Of a DNA stretch of 64,000 nucleotides, positions 52,668 to 62,056 are shown piece by piece (within the stretch, counting starts at the first letter, position 1; every line of letters begins with the position of its first letter). The position numbers and the translations under genes are program-made. The stretch spans positions 1,426,001 through 1,490,000 of the forward strand of contig NZ_JAPENY010000001.1 of the NCBI RefSeq assembly GCF_026341825.1, written 5' to 3'. This DNA is from Streptomyces sp. NBC_00620 (lineage in GTDB: Bacteria; Actinomycetota; Actinomycetes; Streptomycetales; Streptomycetaceae). The notes beneath the pieces were generated by a model. That model did not search any database, was not told where the DNA came from, and worked only from the letters and a program-made list of their open reading frames with translations.

Positions 52668-52897
52668 TCTCTCCCTGGCCGGGACTGAAAGATCTGCCGG
52701 CGGGGGCGAAAAACCCTCACGCCCCCACCAAACGCGCCAAGCACCCCATTTGCACTTAACGTGAAGATCACCGGATAGGTCCGGTCGAGCCTTGGGTAGG
52801 ATGATGAGCGCGTCAGCGACGCGACAAGATCCTCAAGGTGCGCCGGGAAGTCTGGTCGGCATGTGATTCGTCCTGCCCGCCCGACCGGAGGTCTCCC

Positions 52898-54301
52898 GTG
52901 CCCGCCCCCGCGCCCCACAGCACCAACCGCAAGTTCCTCGGCCGTCTGTCCCTGCCGGAGCGGAACTTCGTGGCGGACGCGCTGCGTGCCGAGACCGTGG
53001 GTGGCGTGCTGTTGCTCGTGGCCGCGATCGCGGCGCTGATCTGGGCGAACACTCCGGCCAAGGACAGTTACCAGAGCGTCCTCGACTTCCACATCGGTCC
53101 CAGCGCGCTGGGTCTGAACCTCTCCCTGCAGCACTGGGCCGCCGACGGACTGCTCGCCGTGTTCTTCTTCGTCGCCGGTATCGAGCTCAAGCGCGAACTG
53201 GTGGCCGGCGATCTGCGGGACCCGAAGGCGGCGCTGCTGCCGGTCGCCGCCGCGTTGTGCGGCATGGTGGTTCCGGCGCTCGTCTACGCCCTGACGAATG
53301 TGCTGGGGGGCGGCTCTCTCGACGGCTGGGCAGTGCCCACCGCGACCGACATCGCGTTCGCGCTCGCCGTCCTCGCGGTCATCGGTACGTCCCTGCCGTC
53401 GGCGTTGCGCGCCTTCCTGCTGACGCTCGCCGTCGTCGACGACCTCTTCGCGATCCTGATCATCGCGGTCTTCTTCACCGCCGACCTGAACTTCGCCGCC
53501 CTCGCCGGCGCGGTCGTCGGCCTCGGCGTCTTCTGGCTGCTGCTGAGGAAGGGCGTACGCGGCTGGTACGTGTACGTTCCGCTCGCCCTCGTCAACTGGG
53601 GGCTGATGTACAACAGCGGCATCCACGCCACCATCGCCGGTGTCGCGATGGGCCTGATGCTGCGCTGCACCCGGCACGAGGGCGAGGCGCACTCCCCCGG
53701 CGAGCACGTCGAACATCTCGTGCGGCCGTTGTCGGCGGGCCTCGCCGTGCCGCTGTTCGCGCTGTTCAGCGCCGGGGTCGCGGTCTCGGGAGGCGTACTG
53801 GGGGATGTGTTCCAGCGGCCCGAGACGCTCGGTGTCGTCCTTGGGCTCGTCGTCGGCAAGGCGGTCGGCATCTTCGGCGGGACCTGGCTGACGGCCCGGT
53901 TCACCAGGGCCTCGCTCAGTGACGACCTGGCCTGGCCCGACGTGTTGGCCGTGGCCTCCCTCGCGGGCATCGGCTTCACCGTCTCGCTGCTGATCGGCGA
54001 ACTCGCCTTCGACGGGAACCCGGCGCTCACCGACGAGGTCAAGGCCGCCGTCCTCGTCGGCTCCCTCATCGCGGCCGTATGCGCCGGGACGCTGCTGAAG
54101 ATACGGAACGCCAAGTACCGGGCGATGGTCGAGGCCGAGGACCGCGACGACGACCTCGACGGCATCCCCGACATCTACGAGCAGGACAACCCGGCGTACC
54201 ACCTGCGGATGGCCGAGATCTACGAGCGCAAGGCCGCCGAGCACAGAAGGCTTGCCGAAGTGACGGGCGGGGCAAGCGACGGGGACGACGGTCCGGCATG
54301 A
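52898..54301 (+). CDS. nhaA: Na+/H+ antiporter NhaA
   Basis: A 467-aa antiporter with about 11-12 helices. Family motifs: FFFVAGIELKRELVAGDLRD, WAVPTATDIAFALAVLAVIG and the transport motif LTLAVVDDLFAILIIAVFF with the paired Asp, plus GIGFTVSLLIGELAF. After the last helix a hydrophilic tail (about 410-467) with acidic and His/Arg residues is present. GGAG precedes the GTG start 52898; the longer frame has no RBS. Confidence 0.95.
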   Translation: MPAPAPHSTNRKFLGRLSLPERNFVADALRAETVGGVLLLVAAIAALIWANTPAKDSYQSVLDFHIGPSALGLNLSLQHWAADGLLAVFFFVAGIELKRELVAGDLRDPKAALLPVAAALCGMVVPALVYALTNVLGGGSLDGWAVPTATDIAFALAVLAVIGTSLPSALRAFLLTLAVVDDLFAILIIAVFFTADLNFAALAGAVVGLGVFWLLLRKGVRGWYVYVPLALVNWGLMYNSGIHATIAGVAMGLMLRCTRHEGEAHSPGEHVEHLVRPLSAGLAVPLFALFSAGVAVSGGVLGDVFQRPETLGVVLGLVVGKAVGIFGGTWLTARFTRASLSDDLAWPDVLAVASLAGIGFTVSLLIGELAFDGNPALTDEVKAAVLVGSLIAAVCAGTLLKIRNAKYRAMVEAEDRDDDLDGIPDIYEQDNPAYHLRMAEIYERKAAEHRRLAEVTGGASDGDDGPA

Positions 54302-54344
54302 TCTGACACGACCGTACAAAAACATGCAGGAGAGGGAGAACGCG

Positions 54345-54833
54345 ATGAGTGCACCCGACGGCAGTCCGGTCGGAGCCGAACGCAGCATCGGCCAGTTGTT
54401 CGCCTCGGCGACGACCGAGATGTCCTCGCTGGTGCACGACGAGATCGCGCTGGCGAAGGCGCAGCTCAAGCAGGATGTGAAGCGCGGGGCGATCAGCGGT
54501 GGCGCGTTCGCGGTGGCGGGCGCGGTGCTGATCTTCTCCCTGCCGATGCTGAGCTTCGCCCTGGCGTACGGCATCCGGACCTGGAGCGACTGGAACCTCG
54601 CGATCTGCTTCCTGCTCTCCTTCGCGGCGAACGTGCTGGTCGCCGCCGCGCTCGCGCTGATCGGCGTGGTCTTCGCGAAGAAGGCCAAGAAGAGCAAGGG
54701 CCCGCAGAAGGTCGCGGCCTCGGTGAAGGAGACGGCAGGGGTCCTGCAGAACGCCAAGCCGCACCCGCGCGAGCTGCCCGCGCAGGATCGTGTGCCCGAG
54801 GCCATCGAGGCTGTGGCACGCTCGTCCTCATGA
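54345..54833 (+). CDS. Phage holin family (DUF1469-type) membrane protein
   Basis: A 162-aa protein: N-terminal amphipathic helix (SIGQLFASATTEMSSLVHDE, IALAKAQLKQDVKRGA), two TM segments (AFAVAGAVLIFSLPMLSFAL; FLLSFAANVLVAAALALIGV), and a basic tail (FAKKAKKSKGPQKV). Holin-X/DUF1469 proteins are not proven holins. The start at 54345 is preceded by GAGGGAG. It overlaps the hydrolase start by 4 bp. Confidence 0.85.
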   Translation: MSAPDGSPVGAERSIGQLFASATTEMSSLVHDEIALAKAQLKQDVKRGAISGGAFAVAGAVLIFSLPMLSFALAYGIRTWSDWNLAICFLLSFAANVLVAAALALIGVVFAKKAKKSKGPQKVAASVKETAGVLQNAKPHPRELPAQDRVPEAIEAVARSSS

Positions 54834-55780
54834 CGGACCCCGCCACACCTTCGGCGCAACCCACTTCGGTCGTAAAGCTCGACATCCCTGGCGGAAAAGG
54901 CCTGATCCACCGGGACGTGGCGGCCAACGGCGCGCGCTTCCACATCGCCGAGATGGGCGACGGGCCGCTCGTCCTGCTGCTGCACGGCTTCCCGCAGTTC
55001 TGGTGGACGTGGCGCCATCAGCTGGTGGCGCTCGCCGACGCCGGTTTCCGCGCCGTCGCCATGGACCTGCGGGGAGTCGGCGGCAGCGACCGCACGCCCC
55101 GCGGCTACGACCCCGCCAACCTCGCGCTCGACATCACCGGAGTCGTACGTTCCCTCGGCGAGCCCGACGCCGCGCTGGTCGGGCACGACCTGGGCGGATA
55201 TCTGGCGTGGACGGCTGCCGTGATGCGCCCCAAGCTCGTACGCCGGCTCGTGGTCTCCTCGATGCCGCATCCCCGGCGCTGGCGGTACGCCATGCTCTCC
55301 GACGTCAAGCAGACGGCCGCGGGTTCATACATCTGGGGGTTCCAGCGGCCGTGGATCCCGGAGCGCCAACTCGTCGCGGACGACGGGGCGCTGGTGGGCC
55401 GTCTGGTACGGGACTGGTCGGGGCCGCGCCTTCCGGACGACGAGGCCGTGGAGACGTACCGCCGTGCCATGTGCATCCCCTCCACGGCGCACTGCGCGAT
55501 CGAGCCGTACCGGTGGATGGTGCGGTCCATGGCCCGCCCGGACGGGATCCAGTTCAACCGGCGCATGAAGCGGCCGGTCCGGGTGCCGACGCTGCATCTG
55601 CACGGCTCGCTCGACCCGGTGATGCGGACGCGGAGTGCCGCGGGCTCCGGCGAGTACGTCGAAGCGCCGTACCGCTGGCGGCTGTTCGACGGGCTCGGGC
55701 ACTTCCCGCACGAGGAAGATCCGGTGGCGTTTTCGACCGAATTGGTCAACTGGCTGAAGGATCCCGAGCCTGATCGGTGA
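54830..55780 (+). CDS. Alpha/beta hydrolase, epoxide hydrolase-like
   Basis: A 316-aa protein: oxyanion motif LLHGFPQFWWTWRHQL, nucleophile elbow ALVGHDLGGYLAWTAAV with Asp in the nucleophile position as in epoxide hydrolases and dehalogenases, and a late GLGHFPHEEDPVAFSTELV providing the His. The cap carries Tyr residues (YRWMVRSMARPDGIQFNR). Coupled to the holin-like gene by ATGA. Confidence 0.85.
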   Translation: MTDPATPSAQPTSVVKLDIPGGKGLIHRDVAANGARFHIAEMGDGPLVLLLHGFPQFWWTWRHQLVALADAGFRAVAMDLRGVGGSDRTPRGYDPANLALDITGVVRSLGEPDAALVGHDLGGYLAWTAAVMRPKLVRRLVVSSMPHPRRWRYAMLSDVKQTAAGSYIWGFQRPWIPERQLVADDGALVGRLVRDWSGPRLPDDEAVETYRRAMCIPSTAHCAIEPYRWMVRSMARPDGIQFNRRMKRPVRVPTLHLHGSLDPVMRTRSAAGSGEYVEAPYRWRLFDGLGHFPHEEDPVAFSTELVNWLKDPEPDR

Positions 55781-55920
55781 GGCCGTTCACCCAGGCCACC
55801 CGGGCGTCCGGTATCCGGACGGGAACGCCTGTCCTACGAACAGCCAAATGCCTTACGCATAGGCCAATTGGGGGGCCAGGGGGCGGTTATCGACCTTGGG
55901 GCGGGGGCAGACGTCGGGGT

Positions 55921-56103
55921 ATGGGCTGGACGCACGACTACAGTGACGCAGCACGCACACGCCGCTCGGCCGCGGGCCTGAGCTCCCATCAGAGGGGCAC
56001 CCCGCAGTTGCCGGGCACGGATCATCCCCTGGTGGGGATCCCGCGCATTCTGCGCCGTCGGGCCCGCTGGGTCTCGGTGCGGCTGCGCCATCCTCGAGGC
56101 TGA
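55921..56103 (+). CDS. Small basic hypothetical protein
   Basis: A 60-aa protein MGWTHDYSDAARTRRSAAGL, Arg-rich, ending ARWVSVRLRHPRG. It has no signal or membrane segment. Codon use is coding-like, and I recall a conserved short gene with this start (MGWTHDYSDAAR) at the same place in other Streptomyces. The upstream 140 bp contains G-rich runs. Function unknown. Confidence 0.6.
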   Translation: MGWTHDYSDAARTRRSAAGLSSHQRGTPQLPGTDHPLVGIPRILRRRARWVSVRLRHPRG

Positions 56104-56141
56104 GCCAGTCTCGCGGCTGGCCACCAACACGCTGATCGGCA

Positions 56142-57341
56142 TCACAGCGCGCAGCTGTCGCTGTCCACCTGCTGGTTCGCGGTACGGCCCTTGATGATGT
56201 CCTCCTGGACCTCGTCCACGGTGAGCGCGTACCCGGTGTTGGCGTCGTCGAGCGACTTCGCGAAGACCACGCCGTACACCTTGCCGTCGGTGGTGAGCAG
56301 CGGGCCGCCGGAGTTGCCCTGGCGGACGGTCGCGTAGAGCGAGTAGACGTCGCGGCGCACCGTGCCCCGGTGGTAGATGTCCGGGCCGTTGGCGGTGAGG
56401 CGGCCCCGCACGCGCGCGGGCTGGATGTTGTACGCGCCGTTCTCCGGGAAGCCGGCGACGATCGCGCTGTTGCCGCTGCTCGCGTCCTCGGTCGTGAACT
56501 GGAGGGCGGGCGCGTCCAGGCTCGGCACGTCGAGTACGGCGATGTCACGCTCCCAGTCGTAGAGGACGACCGTGGCGTCGTACTTCTTGCCCTCGCCGCC
56601 TATCTGGACGGTGGGTTCGTCGACTCCGCCGACCACGTGGGCGTTGGTCATCACACGGCGGGCCCCGAAGACGAAGCCGGTGCCTTCGAGGACCTTGCCG
56701 CAACTCGGGGCGGTGCCCATGACCTTGACGATGGACCGCTGGGCGCGGATGGCGACCGCGCTGTTGGCGAGGGCCGGGTCGGGGGGCTGGACGTCGGTGA
56801 TGGGCTCGTTGGCGAACGGGCTGAAGACCTGCGGGAAGCCGTTCTGCGCGAGGACCGAGGAGAAGTCGGCGAACCAGGTGTCGGCCTGGTTGGGCAGGGC
56901 CCGTGACACGCCGGTCAGCACCTTGGAGCTGCGGACCTCCTTGCCGAGCGTCGGCAGCGTCGTGCCGGCCAGGGCCGAGCCGATCAGCCAGGCGACCAGG
57001 AGCATCGCCACGACGTTGACGAGGGCGCCGCCCGTCGCGTCCAGGGCGCGGGCCGGGGACCAGGTGATGTAGCGGCGCAGTTTGTTGCCGAGGTGGGTGG
57101 TGAGGGCCTGGCCCACGGAGGCGCAGACGATGACGACGACGACAGCGACGACGGCGGCGGTCGTGTTCACCTCGGCGTCGTCGGTGACCGCGCCCCAGAT
57201 GACCGGCAGCAGGTAGACGGCGACGAGGCCGCCCCCGAGAAAGCCGATCACGGACAGGATGCCGACGACGAAGCCCTGGCGATAGCCCACGATCGCGAAC
57301 CACACGGCGGCGACCAGCAACAGGATGTCCAGCACGTTCAC
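56142..57341 (-). CDS. MarP-like membrane serine protease (CvpA-type TM domain plus trypsin-like domain)
   Basis: A 399-aa protein. Residues 1-125 have four TM helices (NVLDILLLVAAVWFAIVGYR, VVAVVVVIVCASVGQAL, LVNVVAMLLVAWLIGSAL), CvpA-like. The extracytoplasmic protease has His235 (VMTNAHVVGG), Asp266 (WERDIAVLDV) and Ser344 (VRQGNSGGPLLT). In M. tuberculosis MarP protects against acid and oxidative stress by cleaving a peptidoglycan hydrolase. Start GTG 57341, with the first helix at once. Two Cys (APSCGK and terminal DSCAL) may form a disulfide, as in MarP. Confidence 0.93.
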   Translation of the reverse strand: MNVLDILLLVAAVWFAIVGYRQGFVVGILSVIGFLGGGLVAVYLLPVIWGAVTDDAEVNTTAAVVAVVVVIVCASVGQALTTHLGNKLRRYITWSPARALDATGGALVNVVAMLLVAWLIGSALAGTTLPTLGKEVRSSKVLTGVSRALPNQADTWFADFSSVLAQNGFPQVFSPFANEPITDVQPPDPALANSAVAIRAQRSIVKVMGTAPSCGKVLEGTGFVFGARRVMTNAHVVGGVDEPTVQIGGEGKKYDATVVLYDWERDIAVLDVPSLDAPALQFTTEDASSGNSAIVAGFPENGAYNIQPARVRGRLTANGPDIYHRGTVRRDVYSLYATVRQGNSGGPLLTTDGKVYGVVFAKSLDDANTGYALTVDEVQEDIIKGRTANQQVDSDSCAL

Positions 57342-57461
57342 TGCTTCAAGCCTCGCCTCATCACTCTGCGGTCACTCCGTCTCGGCTGGGGGTCCGACCC
57401 GCGGCGCAGCCGCTGACGGGTGCGGCGTCCCCCAGGAAGACACAGCACAGGGGCCACCCTG

Positions 57462-58184
57462 TCATGCGCGCCAGTCGAGCGGGACGTGGTTCTCCCTGTC
57501 CCAGGGGCGCTCCCAGCCCGCATAGTGCAGGATCCGGTCGATGATGCCCGCCGTGAAGCCCCAGACGAGGGCGGATTCGACCAGGAATGCCGGGCCTTTG
57601 TGGCCTCTGGGGTGCACGGCGGTGGCGCGGTTGGCGGGGTCCGTGAGATCCGCCACGGGGACGGTGAAGACGCGCGCCGTCTCGTTCGGATCGACCACGC
57701 CCACCGGTGTCGGGCGGCGCCACCAGCCCAGGACGGGCGTGACCACGAAGCTGCTCACCGGGATGTAGAGCTTGGGCAGCACGCCGAAGAGCTGGACGCC
57801 GCTCGGGTCGAGCCCGGTCTCCTCCTCGGCCTCGCGGAGAGCGGCCCGCAGCGGCCCGTCGGCCATCGGGTCGCCGTCCTCGGGGTCGAGGGCGCCGCCG
57901 GGGAAGGAGGGCTGCCCCGCGTGCGATCGCAGGGAGGTGGCGCGCTCCATGAGCAGCAGCTCGGGGCCGCGCTCGCCCTCGCCGAACAGGATGAGGACGG
58001 CGGACTGCCGCCCCGCTCCGTCACTCGGGGGCAGGAAGCGGCTCAGCTGGAGCGGCTCCACCGTCTCGGCGGCGCGCACCACCGGGTCGAGCCAGTCGGG
58101 CAGACCGTCCTTGCTCACGGCCACCGGGCCGCCCTGTGTGTTGCCGGCCAACCGACCGCCCTGCGTGTTGCTGGCGTGCGTCAT
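57462..58184 (-). CDS. NUDIX hydrolase (CoA pyrophosphatase-like)
   Basis: A 240-aa protein with the Nudix box GGALDPEDGDPMADGPLRAA then LREAEEETGLDP, preceded by LLMERATSLRSHAGQPSFPG, the UPF0035-type motif of CoA diphosphatases (NudL family). Start ATG 58184 follows GGGGGTGG. It lies between the MarP-like protease and endonuclease III genes on one strand, as in mycobacteria (nth-CoAse-marP order). Confidence 0.88.
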   Translation of the reverse strand: MTHASNTQGGRLAGNTQGGPVAVSKDGLPDWLDPVVRAAETVEPLQLSRFLPPSDGAGRQSAVLILFGEGERGPELLLMERATSLRSHAGQPSFPGGALDPEDGDPMADGPLRAALREAEEETGLDPSGVQLFGVLPKLYIPVSSFVVTPVLGWWRRPTPVGVVDPNETARVFTVPVADLTDPANRATAVHPRGHKGPAFLVESALVWGFTAGIIDRILHYAGWERPWDRENHVPLDWRA

Positions 58185-58290
58185 CGCCACCCCCGTTCTG
58201 CTCTTCCCAACGCCTGCCGGTGCCGTGTTCGTTCCGTCGTCCGGAGCCCTGAGGTATGCGGGGTGTCTGGGGTGCTTCCGGCGGGGCCCG

Positions 58291-59391
58291 TCATCCAGCG
58301 CCCTGAGGTGTGCCCAGCGGGGGCGCCGGAATGCCGCCCGCGTCCAGGTAGGACTGCGGGGGATTGAGGCGCTGGCCCGGGAAGCCGCCCTTCTCGTACT
58401 TCAGGAGCTTCTTCGCCTTCTCCGGGTCCGTCTCGCCCTCTCCGTACGCCGGGCAGAGCGGGGCGATGGGGCAGGCTCCGCAGGCGGGCTTGCGGGCGTG
58501 GCAGATGCGGCGGCCGTGGAAGATCACGTGGTGGGAGAGCATGGTCCAGTCGCTCTTCGGGAAGAGCGCGCCGACGGCCGCCTCGATCTTGTCGGGCTCC
58601 GTCTCCGCGGTCCACTGCCAGCGGCGGACCAGCCGCTGGAAATGGGTGTCCACGGTGATTCCGGGGCGCCCGAAAGCGTTGCCGAGCACCACGAAGGCGG
58701 TCTTGCGGCCCACGCCGGGGAGCTTGACGAGGTCTTCGAGGCGGCCGGGGACCTCGCCCCCGAAGTCGTCCCTCAGCGCCTTGGAGAGCCCTATCACCGA
58801 CTTGGTCTTGGCCCGGAAGAACCCCGTCGGGCGCAGGATCTCCTCGACCTCCTCCGGATTGGCCGCGGCCAGGTCCTCGGGGGTCGGGTACTTGGCGAAG
58901 AGCGCCGGGGTCGTCTGATTGACCCTCAGGTCGGTCGTCTGCGCCGACAGGACGGTGGCGACGACCAGTTGGAAGGCGTTCTCGAAGTCGAGCTCCGGGT
59001 GGGCGTACGGGTACACCTCGGCGAGTTCGCGGTTGATGCGGCGGGCTCGGCGGACCAGGGCGGTGTCTGGCGCGGGGGCCTTCTGCGGGGACTTGGCGGG
59101 GGTGGCCTTCTTGGCGGACCGCGGGGGCTTGGTGGAGGTCGCCTTCTTGGCGGACTGCGCGGGCTTGGCGGGGGCCGCCTTCTTGGCGGCGGCCGACTTT
59201 CTGGTCGTGACCGTCGCCTTCTTAGGAGTCACTTTCGCGGGCGTCGCGGCCGTCGCCTTCACCGGCGCCCCCTTTGCTCCCTTTGTCGTTTTCTTGGTAC
59301 CGTCCGTGGGCTGTTCGCCCACAGCAGAATCGCGACGTACAGCCACCCGCCCAGCCCCCTTGGCCTGTGCTCTCACCGGCGTTTTGGACAC
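58291..59391 (-). CDS. nth: Endonuclease III with a histone H1-like N-terminal extension
   Basis: A 366-aa DNA glycosylase/AP lyase for oxidised pyrimidines. Residues 1-110 are a Lys/Ala/Pro/Thr tail ([40 protein letters not shown]). The catalytic core has Hh[21 protein letters not shown] (Lys nucleophile), [12 protein letters not shown] (Asp) and a C-terminal 4Fe-4S cluster with Cys of [17 protein letters not shown]. Start GTG 59391; a start after the tail would remove it but no RBS supports that. Divergent from crp. Confidence 0.92.
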   Translation of the reverse strand: MSKTPVRAQAKGAGRVAVRRDSAVGEQPTDGTKKTTKGAKGAPVKATAATPAKVTPKKATVTTRKSAAAKKAAPAKPAQSAKKATSTKPPRSAKKATPAKSPQKAPAPDTALVRRARRINRELAEVYPYAHPELDFENAFQLVVATVLSAQTTDLRVNQTTPALFAKYPTPEDLAAANPEEVEEILRPTGFFRAKTKSVIGLSKALRDDFGGEVPGRLEDLVKLPGVGRKTAFVVLGNAFGRPGITVDTHFQRLVRRWQWTAETEPDKIEAAVGALFPKSDWTMLSHHVIFHGRRICHARKPACGACPIAPLCPAYGEGETDPEKAKKLLKYEKGGFPGQRLNPPQSYLDAGGIPAPPLGTPQGAG

Positions 59392-59494
59392 CCGGCCAGC
59401 CTAAAGCCCGGCACTGACATCCGCCCCGGACCCATGAGATCAGCCCCCAATTGGCCCCCTGCCGCACTGCCCGGGACACCAGTGCGGCAGACTT

Positions 59495-59506
59495 GTGACT
59501 GATCAC
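59495..59506 (+). promoter_or_regulatory. Crp-type operator upstream of crp
   Basis: GTGACTGATCAC, i.e. GTG-N6-CAC, the half-sites of cAMP receptor proteins, 93 bp before the crp start and 104 bp before nth on the other strand. Suggests autoregulation and possible effect on nth. Confidence 0.6.
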
Positions 59507-59598
59507 ACTGTTTGGACCGTCCGGCAAGATGGGGAACACGGTCCCCTGGTACCAAGGGGGAGCAAGATCCCCTGAGCAGGTCGACAAGGAGAGAACTC

Positions 59599-60273
59599 GT
59601 GGACGACGTTCTGCGGCGCGCCCCGCTCTTCGCGGCGCTCGATGACGAGCAGGCCGCGGAGCTCCGCGCCTCCATGAGTGAGGTGACCCTCGCTCGCGGC
59701 GACGCTCTCTTCCATGAGGGCGACCCCGGGGACCGCCTCTACGTGGTCACCGAGGGCAAGGTGAAGCTCCACCGCACCTCCCCCGACGGCCGCGAGAACA
59801 TGCTGGCGGTCCTGGGCCCCGGTGAGCTGATCGGCGAGCTGTCGCTGTTCGACCCGGGTCCGCGCACGGCCACGGCCTCCGCGCTGACCGAGGTCAAGCT
59901 GCTGGGCCTTGGCCACGGCGACCTCCAGCCCTGGCTGAACGCGCGGCCCGAGGTGGCCGCCGCCCTGCTGCGCGCCGTCGCCCGACGCCTGCGCAAGACC
60001 AACGACCAGATGTCCGACCTGGTCTTCTCGGACGTCCCGGGCCGCGTCGCCCGCGCCCTCCTGGACCTCTCCCGCCGCTTCGGCGTGCAGTCCGAAGAGG
60101 GCATCCACGTCGTGCACGACCTCACGCAGGAGGAGCTGGCCCAGCTGGTCGGCGCGTCCCGCGAGACGGTCAACAAGGCCCTCGCCGACTTCGCGGGCCG
60201 CGGCTGGCTCCGCCTGGAGGCGCGTGCCGTGATCCTGCTGGACGTGGAGCGGCTCGCGAAGCGGTCGCGCTAA
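59599..60273 (+). CDS. crp: Crp/Fnr family regulator (cAMP receptor protein)
   Basis: A 224-aa regulator, the size of S. coelicolor Crp, which controls germination and antibiotic clusters. The cyclic-nucleotide domain (about 10-125) has GELIGELSLFDPGPRTATAS, the phosphate-binding cassette with Glu and Arg. The helix-turn-helix (about 170-205) is LTQEELAQLVGASRETVNKA. GTG start with AAGGAG upstream. A GTG-N6-CAC site lies in front of the gene. Confidence 0.95.
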   Translation: MDDVLRRAPLFAALDDEQAAELRASMSEVTLARGDALFHEGDPGDRLYVVTEGKVKLHRTSPDGRENMLAVLGPGELIGELSLFDPGPRTATASALTEVKLLGLGHGDLQPWLNARPEVAAALLRAVARRLRKTNDQMSDLVFSDVPGRVARALLDLSRRFGVQSEEGIHVVHDLTQEELAQLVGASRETVNKALADFAGRGWLRLEARAVILLDVERLAKRSR

Positions 60274-60307
60274 CACTGGCGCCGGCACCAGCCGTACGTC
60301 TTCTTAC

Positions 60308-60339
60308 TGAAGGGCCCCGCCGCGAGGTGGGGCCCTTCA
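60308..60339 (+). terminator. 11-bp stem terminator after crp
   Basis: TGAAGGGCCCC and GGGGCCCTTCA with a 10-nt loop, 35 bp after the crp stop. Confidence 0.7.
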
Positions 60340-60404
60340 CGTATCGCCGGGTCGTGCGCTGGAAATGACCTGACGGCGTCGCGTCGCCGTTGCACAGTGG
60401 TCGC

Positions 60405-61229
60405 ATGCAGAACAAGGGGCTCGACGCCCAGGGCTACATCGCGCCCGAGGGCGCCCTCGGGCGCGTCCCGCGGGAGTTCCGGCCCGTGGTGGCCATGGCG
60501 CGGGACCGGGTCCTCGACGTCTTCGGGGCGCGGCTCGACAGCGCGTACCTCTACGGGTCGATTCCGCGCGGCACCGCGCGCGTGGGGCGCAGCGATCTCG
60601 ATCTGCTGCTCGTGCTGCGCGAGGAGCCCACCGAGGAGGACCGTGCGGACGCCCGCTCCCTCGACGAGGCGCTGGACAAGGAATTCGCGCAGATCGACGG
60701 GTCCGGAACGCTCCTGGTCAGCCGTACGCGGCTGCTGAGCGACCTGGAGAGGTACGACCTCGGCTGGTTCGTCGCCTGCCTCTGTACGCGCCTCCTTGGC
60801 GAGGATCTGGCCGAGTACCTGCCGCGCTACCGCCCCGACTCCCTCCTCGCCCGCGAGACGAACGGCGAGCTCGCACTGTTCCTGCCGCGCTGGCGCGAGC
60901 GGATCGCCGGTGCCGCCGACACGGAGGAGGCCCGGCGCCCGCTGGTGCGCTACATGTCACGCCATCTCGTACGGACCGGGTTCACGCTCGTCATGCCGCG
61001 CTGGAACGGCTGGACCAGCGACCTGCGGGAGATGGCCGAGGCGTTCGCCGTGTACTACCCGGAGCGGGCCGACGAGATGCGGGCAGCGGCCGTCCTCGGC
61101 TACGAGCCCAGCGGCGACCTAGCCGTCCTGCGGTCGTACGTCGACGACCTCGGGCCGTGGCTCGCCGAGGAGTACGCGCGCGTGCACGGCGTGAAGGCCC
61201 CGAGGCCCGACCAGCCGCAGGGGGCCTAG
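60405..61229 (+). CDS. Nucleotidyltransferase domain protein (MNT/kanamycin-type fold)
   Basis: A 274-aa protein with SAYLYGSIPRGTARVGRSDL then DLLLVLREE: the GS-x-RG-SDLDLL signature with the two Asp metal ligands. The rest is helical. No HEPN partner gene adjoins. Start ATG 60405. Its stop overlaps the convergent MBL gene stop by 4 bp. Substrate unknown. Confidence 0.82.
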   Translation: MQNKGLDAQGYIAPEGALGRVPREFRPVVAMARDRVLDVFGARLDSAYLYGSIPRGTARVGRSDLDLLLVLREEPTEEDRADARSLDEALDKEFAQIDGSGTLLVSRTRLLSDLERYDLGWFVACLCTRLLGEDLAEYLPRYRPDSLLARETNGELALFLPRWRERIAGAADTEEARRPLVRYMSRHLVRTGFTLVMPRWNGWTSDLREMAEAFAVYYPERADEMRAAAVLGYEPSGDLAVLRSYVDDLGPWLAEEYARVHGVKAPRPDQPQGA

Positions 61230-62056
61230 ATGAGGCCGTGCTCCCGCAGGTAGTCCAGCTGAGCGCGGACCGACAGTTCGGCCGCGGGCCACAGGGAGCG
61301 GTCCACGTCCGCGTACACGTGGGCGACGACCTCGGACGGGGACCGGTGGCCGTTCTCGACCGCCGTCTCGATCTGGGCGAGGCGGTGGGCGCGGTGGGCG
61401 AGGTAAAACTCGACGGCGCCCTGGGCGTCTTCGAGGACGGGTCCGTGGCCCGGCAGGACGGTGTGGACGCCGTCGTCCACCGCGAGTGACCTCAGGCGCC
61501 TCAGGGAGTCCAGATAGTCGCCCAGACGGCCGTCGGGATGGGCCACCAGGGTCGTACCGCGGCCGAGGACGGTGTCCCCGGTCAGGACGGCCTGATCGGC
61601 CGGGAGATGGAAGCACAGCGAGTCGGAGGTGTGGCCGGGAGTGGACACCACACGCAGCTCCAGGCCGCCGGTGGTGATCACCTCCCCCGCGCCGAGCCCC
61701 TCGTCCCCGAGCCGCAGCGCCGGATCCAGCGCCCGCACCTTCGTGCCCGTCAGCCCGGCGAACCGCACGGCGCCCTCGGCGTGGTCGGGGTGCCCGTGCG
61801 TGAGCAGCGTCAGCGCGATCCGCTTGCCGGCCTTCTCGGCCGTGTCCACGACATTCCGCAGGTGTACGTCGTCCAGGGGCCCCGGGTCGATCACCACCGC
61901 GAGCTCGGAGTCCGGCTCGGCCAGGATCCAGGTGTTCGTGCCGTCCAGGGTCATCGCGGAGGCGTTGGGTGCCAGGACGTTGACGGCTCGCGGGGTGGCG
62001 GGGCCGGAGAGCACCCCGCCTCGCGGCTGGCCGGGGAGGGCTGCTGCGTCGGTCAT
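61226..62056 (-). CDS. Metallo-beta-lactamase fold hydrolase
   Basis: A 276-aa protein with LTLLTHGHPDHAEGAVRF (HxHxDH), STPGHTSDSLCFHL, AVLTGDTVLGRGTTLV and VLPGHGPVLEDA: all metal-binding His and Asp of the glyoxalase II-like/LACTB2-like branch. The C-terminal winged region (DVDRSLWPAAELSVRAQLDY) resembles LACTB2. Its start overlaps the stop of the NUDIX gene by 4 bp. Confidence 0.9.
   Translation of the reverse strand: MTDAAALPGQPRGGVLSGPATPRAVNVLAPNASAMTLDGTNTWILAEPDSELAVVIDPGPLDDVHLRNVVDTAEKAGKRIALTLLTHGHPDHAEGAVRFAGLTGTKVRALDPALRLGDEGLGAGEVITTGGLELRVVSTPGHTSDSLCFHLPADQAVLTGDTVLGRGTTLVAHPDGRLGDYLDSLRRLRSLAVDDGVHTVLPGHGPVLEDAQGAVEFYLAHRAHRLAQIETAVENGHRSPSEVVAHVYADVDRSLWPAAELSVRAQLDYLREHGLI

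Noticed and set aside
52550..55270. A 906-codon minus-strand frame across nhaA and its neighbours
   Set aside because: It spans three well-supported plus-strand genes and an intergenic repeat, with no sensible protein content.
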